This document shows positions 53,398-63,009 of a stretch of DNA of 64,000 nt, one piece after another. Each line of letters begins with the position of its first letter. Position 1 is the stretch's first letter. Position numbers and translations under genes: made by a program. This stretch comes from Pseudomonas sp. StFLB209. Lineage in GTDB: Bacteria; Pseudomonadota; Gammaproteobacteria; Pseudomonadales; Pseudomonadaceae. The notes beneath the pieces were generated by a model, which did not search any database, was not told the DNA's origin, and saw nothing but the letters and a program-made list of their open reading frames with translations. The stretch covers positions 248,001 to 312,000 of the forward strand of contig NZ_AP014637.1 of NCBI RefSeq assembly GCF_000829415.1, given 5' to 3'.

Positions 53398-53419
53398 GAA
53401 AATTTTCCAGGCTCGCGTC
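53398..53419 (+). promoter_or_regulatory. Candidate ECF-sigma promoter for the receptor gene
   Basis: GAAAAT (53398-53403) and CGTC (53416-53419) resemble the -35 and -10 words of FecI-type promoters, 60-80 bp upstream of the receptor start. The spacing is shorter than usual, so this is tentative. Confidence 0.3.
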
Positions 53420-53478
53420 ACATACCAGGCAGTCACGCGTTTTGCGCGTCCCGCACCGTCCTTTGCCGAGTCTCTTTC

Positions 53479-55818
53479 ATGCATTTGAATACCCTCTTCC
53501 CGCTGGTACTCAGCGGTTGCCTGGCCAGTGCCAGCAGCTTCGCCAGTGACGCGCTGTACGACTTCAATATCGAGGCCGGGCCGTTGGCCAGAACGCTGAT
53601 CAGCATCGGCCAGGTCAGTGGTCGTCAGGTGCTGTTCGTGCCTGCCGATGTCGAAGGTCGTCAGGCGCGGGCACTGCGTGGCCAGTTCAGCAGCCAGGAG
53701 GCGGTCCGCCAGAGCTTGCAGGGCAGCGGGCTGGCCTTGCTGGTAACTGCCAGCGGAGCACTGAGTGTGCAGCCGCTCAACCGTGACGGCCTGACCCTGG
53801 ATGCGACGGTGATCGATGCCAACCGCCAGGGCGCCACAGCCGATGAAGTGATCGCCCGCCGCACCCCGGCGGCCAGCACCACGCGGCTGGGCCTGAGCAA
53901 CCGCGAAACACCGCAGGCGATCAGTACCGTGACCCGCCAGCAGATCGATGACTTCAAGCTGACCAGCGTCAAGGATGCGCTGCGCAGTGCGCCGACCGTC
54001 ACCGTGGAGCAATTTGAGACCGATCGTACGGCATTCACCTCGCGCGGCTTTATCATCGACAACTTCGAGTACGACGGCATGGGCATGCCCTTCTCGTCCG
54101 GTGTATTACTCGGTGACCAGGACCTGGCCGAGTTCGAGCAGATCGACGTGTTGCACGGCGCCAACGGCCTGATGAGCGGCGCGGGTAACCCGTCTGCCAC
54201 GGTCAATGCGGTGCGCAAACGGCCGACCGAAACCTTCCAGGCGCAGATCAACAGCAGTGTCGGTTCGTGGGACAACCGCCGCCTGGACTTCGATGTCAGC
54301 GGCCCGCTCAGTGAAAACGGCAAAGTGCGCGGGCGCTTTATCTATGCCCACGACAAGGGCAACTCTTATCTGGACCGCTACAGCCATGAGATCAACCTGG
54401 CCGCCGGACTGCTGGCCTTCGACCTGTCGGCGGCCGATACCCTGACCGTGGGTTACTCGGACCAGAAGAGCAATTCCAATGGCAGCACCTGGGGCGCACT
54501 GCCGATTGCCGACTACGCCGGCAATCGCATTCACTACAGCAGCCGTAGCTCAAGCATCGGCCAGCCCTGGAGCTACTGGAACATCCACACCCAGCGCGCC
54601 TTCGCCGAGTGGATCCATGAGTTCGACGGGGGCTGGAAAAGTACCCTCACTGTCACCGGGGTGAACCAGCATCAGGACACCCAGATGCTCTATGCCATCC
54701 CCGCCACCGCCACTGACGTGTTCGCCTACGTCAACCGCACCACCAGTACCGAGCATCAGCTGACCGGCGAACTGCAACTGGCCGGGCCGTTCAATCTGTT
54801 CGGCCGCGAGCACGAGCTGACCCTGGGCGCCAACTACGGCCGCAGCCGTCACGACGAAACCGGACACTACCAGGACGCCTCGGGCTACATCATGGCCAGT
54901 TTGACCGACGCTCTGGCCGGCCGCGTGGTGAAGCCGCCGTTCACCTATACCGATAGCCTCAACACCCAGCTGTTCACCGACCGACAAAAGAGTGTGTATG
55001 CCGGGGCACGCTTCAGCCTGAGCGATGACCTGCACTGGATTGCCGGTGCACGAATGCTCAGCGCCGACGGTGACGGCATGGGCTACGGCTCGCCGCACGA
55101 CACCCGGGTGCATGGCAAGGTCACGCCTTACACCGGGGTGGTCTACGACCTGACTGCGCAGTGGAGCCTGTACGCCAGCTGGACCGAAATCTTCAAGCCG
55201 CAGTACCTGCGCAGCACCGCCGGCGGCGTGATCGAACCGCTTGAAGGCAAAAGCACTGAGCTGGGCATCAAAGGCAGCCTGTTCGACGACCGCCTGAGCC
55301 TGACTGGCGCAGTGTTCAAGACCGACCAGCAGAACGTCGCCGAGACCACCGGCGAAATCATCGGCGGCCAGTACGCCTATCGGGGCGTGGACTTCAAGAG
55401 CCATGGCGTGGAACTCGAAGCCCACGGCGAAGCACTGCCCGGCCTGGAGCTGGCTGGCGGCTATACCTGGGTGCGCATCGAAGACAACAATGGCGACAAG
55501 GCGCGCCGCTACGTGCCCAACCACACCCTGCGCGCCAGCCTGACCTGGCGTCTGCCGAACCTGCCACAAGCCAAAGTCGGCAGCCGCGTGCAATGGCAGA
55601 GCGCAACCGAGGCCGATTCCAACAGCCGCGTAAGCCAGGACGCCTACACCTTGGTCGACCTGATGGCCAGCTACGACTTCGGCGAACACTGGAGCACGTC
55701 GCTGAACCTCAACAACCTGTTCGATCAGAAGTACTTGTTGTCGCTGTACCAGACCGCCGGGTCCACCAACTATGGCGCGCCGCGCAATGTCATGGCTTCG
55801 GTGAGCTGGAAGTACTGA
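53479..55818 (+). CDS. TonB-dependent siderophore receptor with STN signalling domain
   Basis: A 779-residue receptor. Residues 1-23 are a signal peptide (SFAS). An STN secretin/TonB short domain (about 28-100, DFNIEAGPLARTLISIGQVSGRQ) signals to FecR. The plug domain follows (NRETPQAISTVTRQQIDD ... FTSRGFIIDNFEYDGMG ... VLHGANGLMSGAGNPS), then the barrel ending YGAPRNVMASVSWKY. The start at 53479 fits the signal peptide; the frame is open for 45 codons before it. With the ECF sigma and FecR genes it forms a complete cell-surface signalling system for one siderophore, probably a xenosiderophore. Confidence 0.93.
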   Translation: MHLNTLFPLVLSGCLASASSFASDALYDFNIEAGPLARTLISIGQVSGRQVLFVPADVEGRQARALRGQFSSQEAVRQSLQGSGLALLVTASGALSVQPLNRDGLTLDATVIDANRQGATADEVIARRTPAASTTRLGLSNRETPQAISTVTRQQIDDFKLTSVKDALRSAPTVTVEQFETDRTAFTSRGFIIDNFEYDGMGMPFSSGVLLGDQDLAEFEQIDVLHGANGLMSGAGNPSATVNAVRKRPTETFQAQINSSVGSWDNRRLDFDVSGPLSENGKVRGRFIYAHDKGNSYLDRYSHEINLAAGLLAFDLSAADTLTVGYSDQKSNSNGSTWGALPIADYAGNRIHYSSRSSSIGQPWSYWNIHTQRAFAEWIHEFDGGWKSTLTVTGVNQHQDTQMLYAIPATATDVFAYVNRTTSTEHQLTGELQLAGPFNLFGREHELTLGANYGRSRHDETGHYQDASGYIMASLTDALAGRVVKPPFTYTDSLNTQLFTDRQKSVYAGARFSLSDDLHWIAGARMLSADGDGMGYGSPHDTRVHGKVTPYTGVVYDLTAQWSLYASWTEIFKPQYLRSTAGGVIEPLEGKSTELGIKGSLFDDRLSLTGAVFKTDQQNVAETTGEIIGGQYAYRGVDFKSHGVELEAHGEALPGLELAGGYTWVRIEDNNGDKARRYVPNHTLRASLTWRLPNLPQAKVGSRVQWQSATEADSNSRVSQDAYTLVDLMASYDFGEHWSTSLNLNNLFDQKYLLSLYQTAGSTNYGAPRNVMASVSWKY

Positions 55819-55948
55819 GCGTCACGGTTGGCGGCGCTGACGGTGAAACCCCCTTCACGTTCAGCGCCAGTTCATGGAACGGCCTGCCAGAGCGGCGTAT
55901 AAAGCGCAGGCCTTACCGAAACATCCTGTAACTACTTTGACGAGAGCC

Positions 55949-56068
55949 ATGGACAGTTATCCCGGTAGTCGCGCCCCGGCCCTTTTGCGAAAGGCCGGGC
56001 GCGCGATCAACACAGACACACGACAGTGCCCGCAACGGGCCGGTCGGTTGAGCCGCATGCCGGGCTGA
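55949..56068 (+). CDS. Possible leader peptide, 39 residues
   Basis: A short ORF starting MDSYPGSRAPALLRKAG. GAGAG lies 3-7 bp before its ATG, and a CCCGGCC/GGCCGGG stem sits inside it. It ends 50 bp before the ABC permease gene. It may be a small translated leader or chance. I recognise no family. Confidence 0.3.
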   Translation: MDSYPGSRAPALLRKAGRAINTDTRQCPQRAGRLSRMPG

Positions 56069-56117
56069 GCCTCGTACGCGACTTGCCTGCCGGCGCGGCC
56101 GGGCCGAGGTAAGTCGA

Positions 56118-57842
56118 ATGCCATTTTCCATTCGCCAACAGGCCTTGCGCCTGGGTCACGTTGCACCCAATCGTTGGGACTGGCTTATGCTGCCATTGGT
56201 CCTGGCGCTGATTGTTCTGCTCGCCTGGGGCGCCATGCAGATGAGTCGACCGTTTGTAGTCGGTGAAGCCACACCGGTATCACTGGACCCGACCGAGCTG
56301 CCCTATTACCTGCTGCGCACGATGCTGCGTATGTTCATCGCGCTGGGGATTTCGCTGCTGTTCGCCTTTGCCTTCGCCGCGCTTGCCGCCCGCTATCGTG
56401 CAGCAGAAAAGATCATGATCCCGTTGCTGGATGTACTGCAGTCAGTGCCGATCCTGGGGTTTCAGGCCATCGCTATCGCACCTTTCATAGCCCTGTTTCC
56501 CGGCAACCTGCTGGGTGTGGAGTGCGCGGCGATCTTTGCCATCTTCACCTCCCAGGCCTGGAACATGGCGCTGAGTCTTTATCAGTCGCTGCGCAACATC
56601 CCCGGTGAGCTGGAAGAAGCCGCACGCGTTTTCCGGCTCTCACCCTGGCAGCGCTTCTGGCGGCTTGAACTGCCATTCGCCATGCCTGGGCTGCTGTGGA
56701 ACATGATGATGTCGATGTCCGGTGGCTGGTTCTTTCTGGTGGCGGCCGAAGCCATCTCCGTCGCCGGGCAGGACATCAAGCTGCCGGGCATTGGCTCATA
56801 CATTGCCGTAGCCATCGAACAAAGCAATCAGCAGGCGATCGGTTGGGCCATCGCCGCGATGCTGCTGGGCATCGTCATTTACGATCAGTTGTTCTTCCGT
56901 CCGCTACTGGCTTGGGCTGATCGATTTCGTTTCGAAGAAACCGCTGGCGAAACCGCCCAGCGCTCCTGGCTGCTGGAGTGGGGCCGGCGCAGCCACTGGC
57001 TGCGAGCCGCCAGCCTGCGCCTGGCCGCGACCCTGCACGCGGTGACCGGCGGGTTTGCATTGCGCCACGACGGTTCGGTGCCACCGCGTCGGCGCCTGTC
57101 AGTGCCACGCCTGTGGTCACAGGTGGGCAAGGCTGTGCTGGCCCTGATCAGCCTGGGCGCACTGGGGGGCCTCACCCTGTTTATCCATCAGGCCGTTGGC
57201 TGGGCCGAGGTATTGCACGTGCTCTGGCTGGGGCTGCTGACCCTCACCCGGGTCATCGTGCTGATCATTCTCGCCTCGCTGGTCTGGGTACCGCTGTCGA
57301 TCTGGATCGGCTTGCGCCCGCGCTACTCGCAAAAGGTCCAGGCACTGGCGCAGTTCCTGGCCGCATTCCCGGTCAACCTTCTATTTGCGCTGGTGGTCGT
57401 TCTGCTGGTCAGGCTGGACCTGAACCCGAATATCTGGCTCAGCCCGCTGATGGTGTTTGGCACCCAGTGGTACATCCTGTTCAACGTGGTGGCCGGAGCG
57501 AACGGCATCCCCAATGAACTGCGCCTGGCCGCCGAGAACATGGGCCTGACAGGCTGGCTGAAATGCAAACGCCTGTATCTGCCGGCGGTGTTCCCCAGCT
57601 TTCTGACCGGTGCGATGACCGCCAGCGGCGGCTCGTGGAACGCCAGTATCGTGGCCGAATACGTGACTTGGGGCGACATCACCCTGCAAGCCCAGGGGCT
57701 GGGCAGCTACATCAAACAAATGACCGATGCCGGAGATTTTCATCGCATCGCCCTGGGCATCGGGGTGATGTGCCTCTACGTCATGGTGTTCAACCGTCTC
57801 GTCTGGCGCCAGCTGTTGCTGCGCGCCGCAACCCGTCGTTGA
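56118..57842 (+). CDS. ABC transporter permease, fused double permease (NitT/TauT type)
   Basis: A 574-residue membrane protein in which two permease halves are joined. Each half has about six segments and an EAA-type loop: ELEEAARVFRLSPWQRFWRLELPFAMPG (first) and ELRLAAENMGLTGWLKCKRLYLPAVFPS (second). A charged linker at about 265-330 separates them. Fused pairs occur in some nitrate/sulfonate/taurine-like importers. GAGGTAAG precedes the ATG. The ATPase gene follows after 11 bp. No substrate-binding gene of the NMT1 type is directly adjacent. Confidence 0.87.
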   Translation: MPFSIRQQALRLGHVAPNRWDWLMLPLVLALIVLLAWGAMQMSRPFVVGEATPVSLDPTELPYYLLRTMLRMFIALGISLLFAFAFAALAARYRAAEKIMIPLLDVLQSVPILGFQAIAIAPFIALFPGNLLGVECAAIFAIFTSQAWNMALSLYQSLRNIPGELEEAARVFRLSPWQRFWRLELPFAMPGLLWNMMMSMSGGWFFLVAAEAISVAGQDIKLPGIGSYIAVAIEQSNQQAIGWAIAAMLLGIVIYDQLFFRPLLAWADRFRFEETAGETAQRSWLLEWGRRSHWLRAASLRLAATLHAVTGGFALRHDGSVPPRRRLSVPRLWSQVGKAVLALISLGALGGLTLFIHQAVGWAEVLHVLWLGLLTLTRVIVLIILASLVWVPLSIWIGLRPRYSQKVQALAQFLAAFPVNLLFALVVVLLVRLDLNPNIWLSPLMVFGTQWYILFNVVAGANGIPNELRLAAENMGLTGWLKCKRLYLPAVFPSFLTGAMTASGGSWNASIVAEYVTWGDITLQAQGLGSYIKQMTDAGDFHRIALGIGVMCLYVMVFNRLVWRQLLLRAATRR

Positions 57843-57853
57843 AGGAGGCTGTG

Positions 57854-59149
57854 ATGAAAGCCAAGGCATTGATCGAACTCAAAGCAGTCAACAAAGGCTT
57901 CAAGGCCGCCGACGGCACGTCGCGCACAGTGCTCCAGGGCGTGGACCTGGCATTGCATGACGGTGAGATCGTCGCCCTGCTGGGCCGCTCCGGCTCAGGC
58001 AAATCCACCCTGCTACGGGTGATTGCCGGGCTGGTAAAGGCCGACCAGGGCCAGGTTCACTATCAGGGCCACCCCATCTACGGCCCGGTCAACGGCATCG
58101 CGATGGTGTTTCAGTCGTTCGCGCTGTTTCCCTGGCTGAGCGTGCAACAGAACGTCGAACTGGGCCTGGAAGCTCAGGGCGTCAAGCCGGCCGAGCGCGA
58201 ACGGCTGGCCAGCGCCGCGCTGGAAATGATTGGCCTGGCCGGTTTCAGCGGTGCCCTGCCGCGCGAACTGTCTGGCGGCATGCGCCAGCGGGTAGGCATT
58301 GCTCGTGCACTGGTGACCAATCCGCAGGTGCTGCTGATGGACGAGGCATTCTCGGCGCTGGACGTGCTGACCGGGCAGAGCTTGCGCGACGACATACTCG
58401 AACTCTGGCAAGAACGGCGCATGGCTACACGCTGCATGCTGGTGGTGTCGCACAACATCGAAGAGACCGTAATGATGGCCGACCGTATTGTGGTCTTCGA
58501 CAGCGACCCCGGTCGGGTGCGCTCTGAGTTGCACATCGACCTGCCCCGCCCGCGCAACGCCGACTCGCCACAGGTGCGCGCCCTGGTGGCGCAGGTTTAT
58601 GCGCTGATGACTCAACCGTCAGCGGCGATTCACACAGCGGACAGCAGCGCACCGTTGGCGGCGCCATTGAGCTACAGGCTGCCTGAGGCTGATGTCGCAC
58701 GGCTCGAAAGCGTGCTGGAGCGCCTGGCTGCCGAGCCGTTCAACGGCACTGCCAGCCTGCCGGCCCTGGCCGCCGAAACCGGGCTGCCCGACGAGGAATT
58801 GCTGCCGGTCTGCGAAGCCTTGGCGTTGCTGGGCCTGGCGCATATCGACCATGGTCATCTACGCCTGGACCGCCATGGGCGGCAATACTTGACCACACGC
58901 CAGGCACGCCGTCAGGATCTGTTCGCCCGTCAATGCCGGGGACGCATTGCACTGGTGAATTTCATTCTGGACCGTCTGCATCTTGAACCGGGTGCCAGCC
59001 TGGCCAGAACCGTGGTGCTTGGCAGGCTGGCAGAGTGGATGGATGAAGAACAGGCCGAGCGGGTCTTGAACGTTGCCATCGAATGGGGCCGCTACAGCGA
59101 GCTGTTCGAGTACAGCTTCCATAACCACTGCTTCACCCTGACCTCCTGA
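57854..59149 (+). CDS. ABC transporter ATPase with AAA-associated C-terminal domain
   Basis: A 431-residue nucleotide-binding subunit of a NitT/TauT-type importer. Walker A (LLGRSGSGKST), signature (LSGGMRQRVGI) and Walker B (VLLMDEAFSALD) are complete. Residues 300-431 match the AAA-associated domain found on such ATPases (EEQAERVLNVAIEWGRYSELF). GAAGGAGG lies 6 bp before the ATG, one of the best ribosome sites in the window. It works with the fused permease upstream. Confidence 0.9.
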   Translation: MKAKALIELKAVNKGFKAADGTSRTVLQGVDLALHDGEIVALLGRSGSGKSTLLRVIAGLVKADQGQVHYQGHPIYGPVNGIAMVFQSFALFPWLSVQQNVELGLEAQGVKPAERERLASAALEMIGLAGFSGALPRELSGGMRQRVGIARALVTNPQVLLMDEAFSALDVLTGQSLRDDILELWQERRMATRCMLVVSHNIEETVMMADRIVVFDSDPGRVRSELHIDLPRPRNADSPQVRALVAQVYALMTQPSAAIHTADSSAPLAAPLSYRLPEADVARLESVLERLAAEPFNGTASLPALAAETGLPDEELLPVCEALALLGLAHIDHGHLRLDRHGRQYLTTRQARRQDLFARQCRGRIALVNFILDRLHLEPGASLARTVVLGRLAEWMDEEQAERVLNVAIEWGRYSELFEYSFHNHCFTLTS

Positions 59150-59157
59150 TACGGCGG

Positions 59158-59958
59158 TCACGGCAGGCGGCTGGCTTGCGGACCCGGCAAGTCGTGCAGG
59201 TAGCTATCGATGATGCGCTCAATACTGCCGTCGTCGCGCAAGCGTTCGACGGCCTTTTTCAGCCGCTGGACCATCGGCTCGGCACAGCTTTTCGAGCAGG
59301 CCAGGTACAGGTTGGTCGGCATCATCGGCGGGCTCATCAGCAATGGCCTACTGGACACGTCGCGCCAGATGTAGCGGGTTTCCGGCACCCCGTTGAACCA
59401 GGCATCGACCCGGCCCAGCAAGAGCATCTGCGCCGGGTTCTCGCCGATTTTCAACGGGTAGATCTGCTCATCGGCGAAGCCTTGTTCGCGCAGCATCTGC
59501 TCTTGGGCACTGCCCAGCCCTACGGCAATGCGCCGGTAGCTGCGGCGGGCCTCGTCGAAATTCTCCACCCGTTTATCGAGGCTGAAGAACGCCCGTTGCA
59601 TGGTCATGATCGGCACGATCCAGGTGTAGCTGTTTTCCCGCGACGGGATGCGCGACAGGGGGATGATCAGCAGGTTCTCGCCCATCTGGACCGTACGCTG
59701 CGCGCGGTTCCAGGGCATGGATCGAACGTTCAGCTCATAGCCTGCCAGAGCGGCGGCCTTCTGCGAGACGTCGCCCAGAATGCCGCTGCGGCCAACCGGG
59801 CCAGACATGGTCAGCGGCGGCGCCTCAAGCAGGTAGATATCCGCCGGGGCCGCGAGCAGGGTCTGCCATGGGCAGAGCACGCCGACCGTCAAGGCTGCGC
59901 AAAACCGCTTCAAGGCTCGCAAGCCTGTGTAGCGCAGGGAATTGGTCGAGAAGTGCAT
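59158..59958 (-). CDS. Periplasmic binding-protein-like (SBP_bac_3 type)
   Basis: A 266-residue exported protein of the amino-acid-binding/MltF-like group. The start at 59958 (MHFSTNSLRYTGLRALKR) gives a signal peptide with a hydrophobic core LTVGVLCPWQTLLA. The fold is indicated by APPLTMSGPVGRSGILGDV, NRAQRTVQMGENLLIIPLSR and the closing helix SIERIIDSYLHDL. It is convergent with the ABC ATPase gene, so it is not an obvious partner of that transporter. Ligand unknown; such orphans often serve as sensors. Confidence 0.8.
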   Translation of the reverse strand: MHFSTNSLRYTGLRALKRFCAALTVGVLCPWQTLLAAPADIYLLEAPPLTMSGPVGRSGILGDVSQKAAALAGYELNVRSMPWNRAQRTVQMGENLLIIPLSRIPSRENSYTWIVPIMTMQRAFFSLDKRVENFDEARRSYRRIAVGLGSAQEQMLREQGFADEQIYPLKIGENPAQMLLLGRVDAWFNGVPETRYIWRDVSSRPLLMSPPMMPTNLYLACSKSCAEPMVQRLKKAVERLRDDGSIERIIDSYLHDLPGPQASRLP

Positions 59959-60056
59959 CAGGGTAACCTGAGAGTGGACGACAAGCTGACATGGCAAGCA
60001 TAGTTGCAAATACCTGATAGCGCATTGCCCTGCCCAATAAAGGAGCACTACCGCCC

Positions 60057-60176
60057 ATGATCAGACAGCAGCGTTACGAAGCCGGCTTGCAGGCGCTGAG
60101 CGATGCAGGCGCGCATGTGCGCACCACCGTGGGGGTGTACCAGCTGAAGGTCGATCTGCTGGCGATTGCGCAGTAG
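60057..60176 (+). CDS. Small hypothetical protein, 39 residues
   Basis: Starts MIRQQRYEAGLQALSDAGAH and ends LLAIAQ. AAAGGAG lies 12 bp before the ATG. It is followed after 9 bp by an 86-residue gene and may be translated with it. No family recognised. Confidence 0.45.
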   Translation: MIRQQRYEAGLQALSDAGAHVRTTVGVYQLKVDLLAIAQ

Positions 60177-60185
60177 GTCCTCGCC

Positions 60186-60446
60186 ATGGCGCACTTGATC
60201 AGGATCAGCGATGTACCGCGCGCCCGATGGATCGCCTTGCGCGATCAACTGGCCGCCGATGGCTGGACGTTGATCAGGGGTGGCGGGCTGGATCACTCAT
60301 GGGCAACGTTGCACCGCGGTGAGCCGGTGATTGAAATGCAATGGGACAACTGGACCGAAGGTGAGATCACCTACGCGCAGGAGCAGGCCGGGTTGATCGA
60401 GGCCCAATTGCCAGAGGACATCAGGGCGTTGCCAAAGGCGCCCTGA
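60186..60446 (+). CDS. Small hypothetical protein, 86 residues
   Basis: Starts MAHLIRISDVPRARWIALRD. It is acidic and soluble, and has no signal peptide or membrane segment. It lies 9 bp after the 39-residue ORF and is convergent with the TctC gene. I recognise no family; it resembles short conserved Pseudomonas proteins of unknown role. Confidence 0.6.
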   Translation: MAHLIRISDVPRARWIALRDQLAADGWTLIRGGGLDHSWATLHRGEPVIEMQWDNWTEGEITYAQEQAGLIEAQLPEDIRALPKAP

Positions 60447-60465
60447 ATGCAGCCAGCAGGTTGCC

Positions 60466-61464
60466 TTACTCGATTTTCACCTTCGCCGCACGAATCACCT
60501 CGCCCCAGCGCTGATGGTCATCGGCAATCACCTTGGCAAAGCCGGCCGGGGTGCTTTTTTCAAGGCTGATGCCGTTCTGCGTGAAACGCTCGGCGGTTGC
60601 CGGGGCATTGGCGATCACTTCGATGGCCTTGCTCAGGCGCTCGACGATCGGCGCCGGGGCGTCCTTGGGCAGCACCACGCCGAACCAGCCGGAAGCCACG
60701 AAACCTGGCAAGCCGGCCTCGACGGCACCGGGCACGCCCGGCAGCAGCGGCGAACGCTCGGCACTGCTGAGCACCAGACCCTTGAGTTTGCCGGCCTTGA
60801 TCTGCGGCGCCAGCACGGTCAGGGTGTCGACCGCGATGTCCACTTCCCCGCCCAGCAACCCGGTGACCGCCGGAGCACTGCCTTTGTAGGGCACATGCAG
60901 CAGGTCGATCTGCGCCTGGTTTTTCAGCAGTTCTCCGGACAGGTGGCACAGCGTGCCGTTGCCGCAGGAGGAATAACTCAATGCGCCGGGGCGGGCCTTG
61001 GCGTTGCTGATCAGCTCTTGCAGGTTGTTGATCTTGCTGCTGGCATTCACCGCCACCACGTTGGGCACCGAGGCGACTACGGCCACCGGGGTGAAATCCT
61101 TCTGATAGTCGTAACGCAGGTCATTCTGCAGGTTGGGCAGAATGGTCAACTGGCCGGCGGTGGCCAGCGACAAGGTGTAGCCATCAGGTTTGGCCTTGGC
61201 CACATACTCGGCAGCAATGGCAGTGCCGGCACCGGGTTTGTTTTCGACCACCACTGGCTGGCCCAGTGAGGTGGACAATTGTTCGGCGTAGTAACGGCCG
61301 ACGGTGTCTGCCGCGCCGCCCGGCGGAAACGGCACGATCAAGGTCAACGGACGGCTGGGCCAGTTCTGTTCAACAGCAGTATCGGCATGCACCAGGCTGC
61401 TCAGCACACCCAGGGTCAGGCCGGCCAGGGCGGCAGTGAAGGTACGGGTCTTGTTCATGGACAT
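60466..61464 (-). CDS. tctC: Bug/TctC-family solute-binding protein
   Basis: A 332-residue periplasmic binding protein of the Bug family, which pairs with TctA/TctB. Signal peptide at residues 1-27 (LGVLSSLVHA). The family hallmarks are visible: WPSRPLTLIVPFPPGGAADT, ENKPGAGTAIAAEYVAKAKPDGYT, and ADDHQRWGEVIRAAKV at the end. It is the last of four genes on the minus strand. Bug proteins bind carboxylates such as citrate, glutarate or aromatic acids; the ligand here is open. Confidence 0.92.
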   Translation of the reverse strand: MSMNKTRTFTAALAGLTLGVLSSLVHADTAVEQNWPSRPLTLIVPFPPGGAADTVGRYYAEQLSTSLGQPVVVENKPGAGTAIAAEYVAKAKPDGYTLSLATAGQLTILPNLQNDLRYDYQKDFTPVAVVASVPNVVAVNASSKINNLQELISNAKARPGALSYSSCGNGTLCHLSGELLKNQAQIDLLHVPYKGSAPAVTGLLGGEVDIAVDTLTVLAPQIKAGKLKGLVLSSAERSPLLPGVPGAVEAGLPGFVASGWFGVVLPKDAPAPIVERLSKAIEVIANAPATAERFTQNGISLEKSTPAGFAKVIADDHQRWGEVIRAAKVKIE

Positions 61465-61497
61465 CTCGTTTTTCAGTGTTGGGCAAAAAGCGCAGGG

Positions 61498-63000
61498 TCA
61501 GTCTTCGTTGAACGCCACTTGGCGGGTGGCGCGAAAACGCGGCAACAGCAGCAAGGTCACGATCAACAGGGTCACAATCAGCAGGCTCAGGCTCAGCGGG
61601 CGCTGCACGAATACCAACGGGTCGCCGCGCGACAGCAACATGGCGCGGCGCAGGTTCTCTTCCATCATCGGCCCGAGGATGTAGCCCAGCAGCAGCGGTG
61701 CCGGTTCGCAGCGCAGCTTGATGAACAGGTAGCCAAGCAGGCCGAAGCCGACGGTGAGCAGCACATCGAACAGGCTGTTGTTGACGCTGTACACGCCAAT
61801 GCAACAGAACAACAGAATCGCCGGGTACAGCAGGCGGTAAGGCACCGACAGCAGCTTCACCCAGATACCTACCAGCGGCAGGTTGAGCACCAGCAACAGC
61901 AAATTGCCGATCCACATGCTGACGATCAGCCCCCAGAACAACTCCGGGCGCTCGTCGAGCACCTGCGGCCCGGGCACGATGCCGTGGATCATCATTGCGC
62001 CGGCCATCAGCGCCATCACCGCGTTGGACGGCAAGCCCATGACCAGCATCGGGATGAATGAGGTCTGCGCCCCGGCGTTGTTGGCCGACTCCGGACCCGC
62101 GACACCTTCGATGGCGCCCTGGCCGAAGCGCGCAGGGTCCTTGGCCAGACGTTTTTCGAGCATGTACGAGGCAAACGAGCCGAGCATCGCCCCGCCACCC
62201 GGCAGTACGCCCAACAGCGAACCCAGGCCGGTGCCGCGCAGAATCGGCTTCCAGGCGCGGCGGTAGTCATCGCGGCTGGGCAACAGGCGTCCGACCGGGG
62301 CGATCTGGCTTTTGCCGCTGTGGTCACGCTCCAGGTTGGCGATGATTTCGGCGATGCCGAAGATGCCCATGGAGATCACCACAAAGCTGATGCCGTCACT
62401 CAGTTGCGGCAGGCCGAAGGTGAAGCGCTCGGCCCCGGAGTTGACGTCAGTGCCCACCATGCCCAGCAACAGACCGAGGACGGTCATCGCCAGTGCCCGC
62501 AGCACGTCGCCCTGGGCCAGCACGATGGCCGCCACCAGGCCCAGCAGCATCAGCGAGAAGTAATCGGCCGGGCCGAATTTGAGCGCGAACTCCGCCAGCG
62601 GTGCCGCCGCGGCGGCCAGCAGCAGGATCGCCAGGCTGCCGGCAATGAACGAGCCGATCGCCGCGATGGCCAGCGCCGCCCCTGCCCGGCCCTTGCGCGC
62701 CATGGCATGACCGTCGATGCAGGTCACCACCGAGGACGACTCGCCCGGCAAGTTGACCAGAATCGCGGTGGTCGAACCGCCGTACTGCGCGCCGTAGTAG
62801 ATGCCCGAGAGCATGATCAACGCCGCCGAAGGTGTCAGGCCATAAGTGATCGGCAACAGCATGGCGATGGTCGCCACCGGCCCCAGCCCTGGCAACACGC
62901 CAATCAGGGTGCCGAGGGTTACGCCCAGCAGGCAGTAGAGCAAATTGTTGACGGTAAAGGCTGCGTCCAGGCCGAGACTCAGGTGGGCGAGCAGTTCCAT
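61498..63000 (-). CDS. tctA: Tripartite tricarboxylate transporter, large membrane subunit TctA
   Basis: A 500-residue inner-membrane subunit with about 12 segments. The TctA signature is clear: GVLPGLGPVATIAMLLPITYGLTP near the N-terminus, YGGSTTAILVNLPGE, and GLGSLLGVLPGGGAML in the second half. It works with TctB and the TctC binding protein to import a carboxylate using the ion gradient. The gene lies 9 bp downstream of tctB. Confidence 0.93.
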   Translation of the reverse strand: MELLAHLSLGLDAAFTVNNLLYCLLGVTLGTLIGVLPGLGPVATIAMLLPITYGLTPSAALIMLSGIYYGAQYGGSTTAILVNLPGESSSVVTCIDGHAMARKGRAGAALAIAAIGSFIAGSLAILLLAAAAAPLAEFALKFGPADYFSLMLLGLVAAIVLAQGDVLRALAMTVLGLLLGMVGTDVNSGAERFTFGLPQLSDGISFVVISMGIFGIAEIIANLERDHSGKSQIAPVGRLLPSRDDYRRAWKPILRGTGLGSLLGVLPGGGAMLGSFASYMLEKRLAKDPARFGQGAIEGVAGPESANNAGAQTSFIPMLVMGLPSNAVMALMAGAMMIHGIVPGPQVLDERPELFWGLIVSMWIGNLLLLVLNLPLVGIWVKLLSVPYRLLYPAILLFCCIGVYSVNNSLFDVLLTVGFGLLGYLFIKLRCEPAPLLLGYILGPMMEENLRRAMLLSRGDPLVFVQRPLSLSLLIVTLLIVTLLLLPRFRATRQVAFNED

Positions 63001-63009
63001 GGGGCTTCC

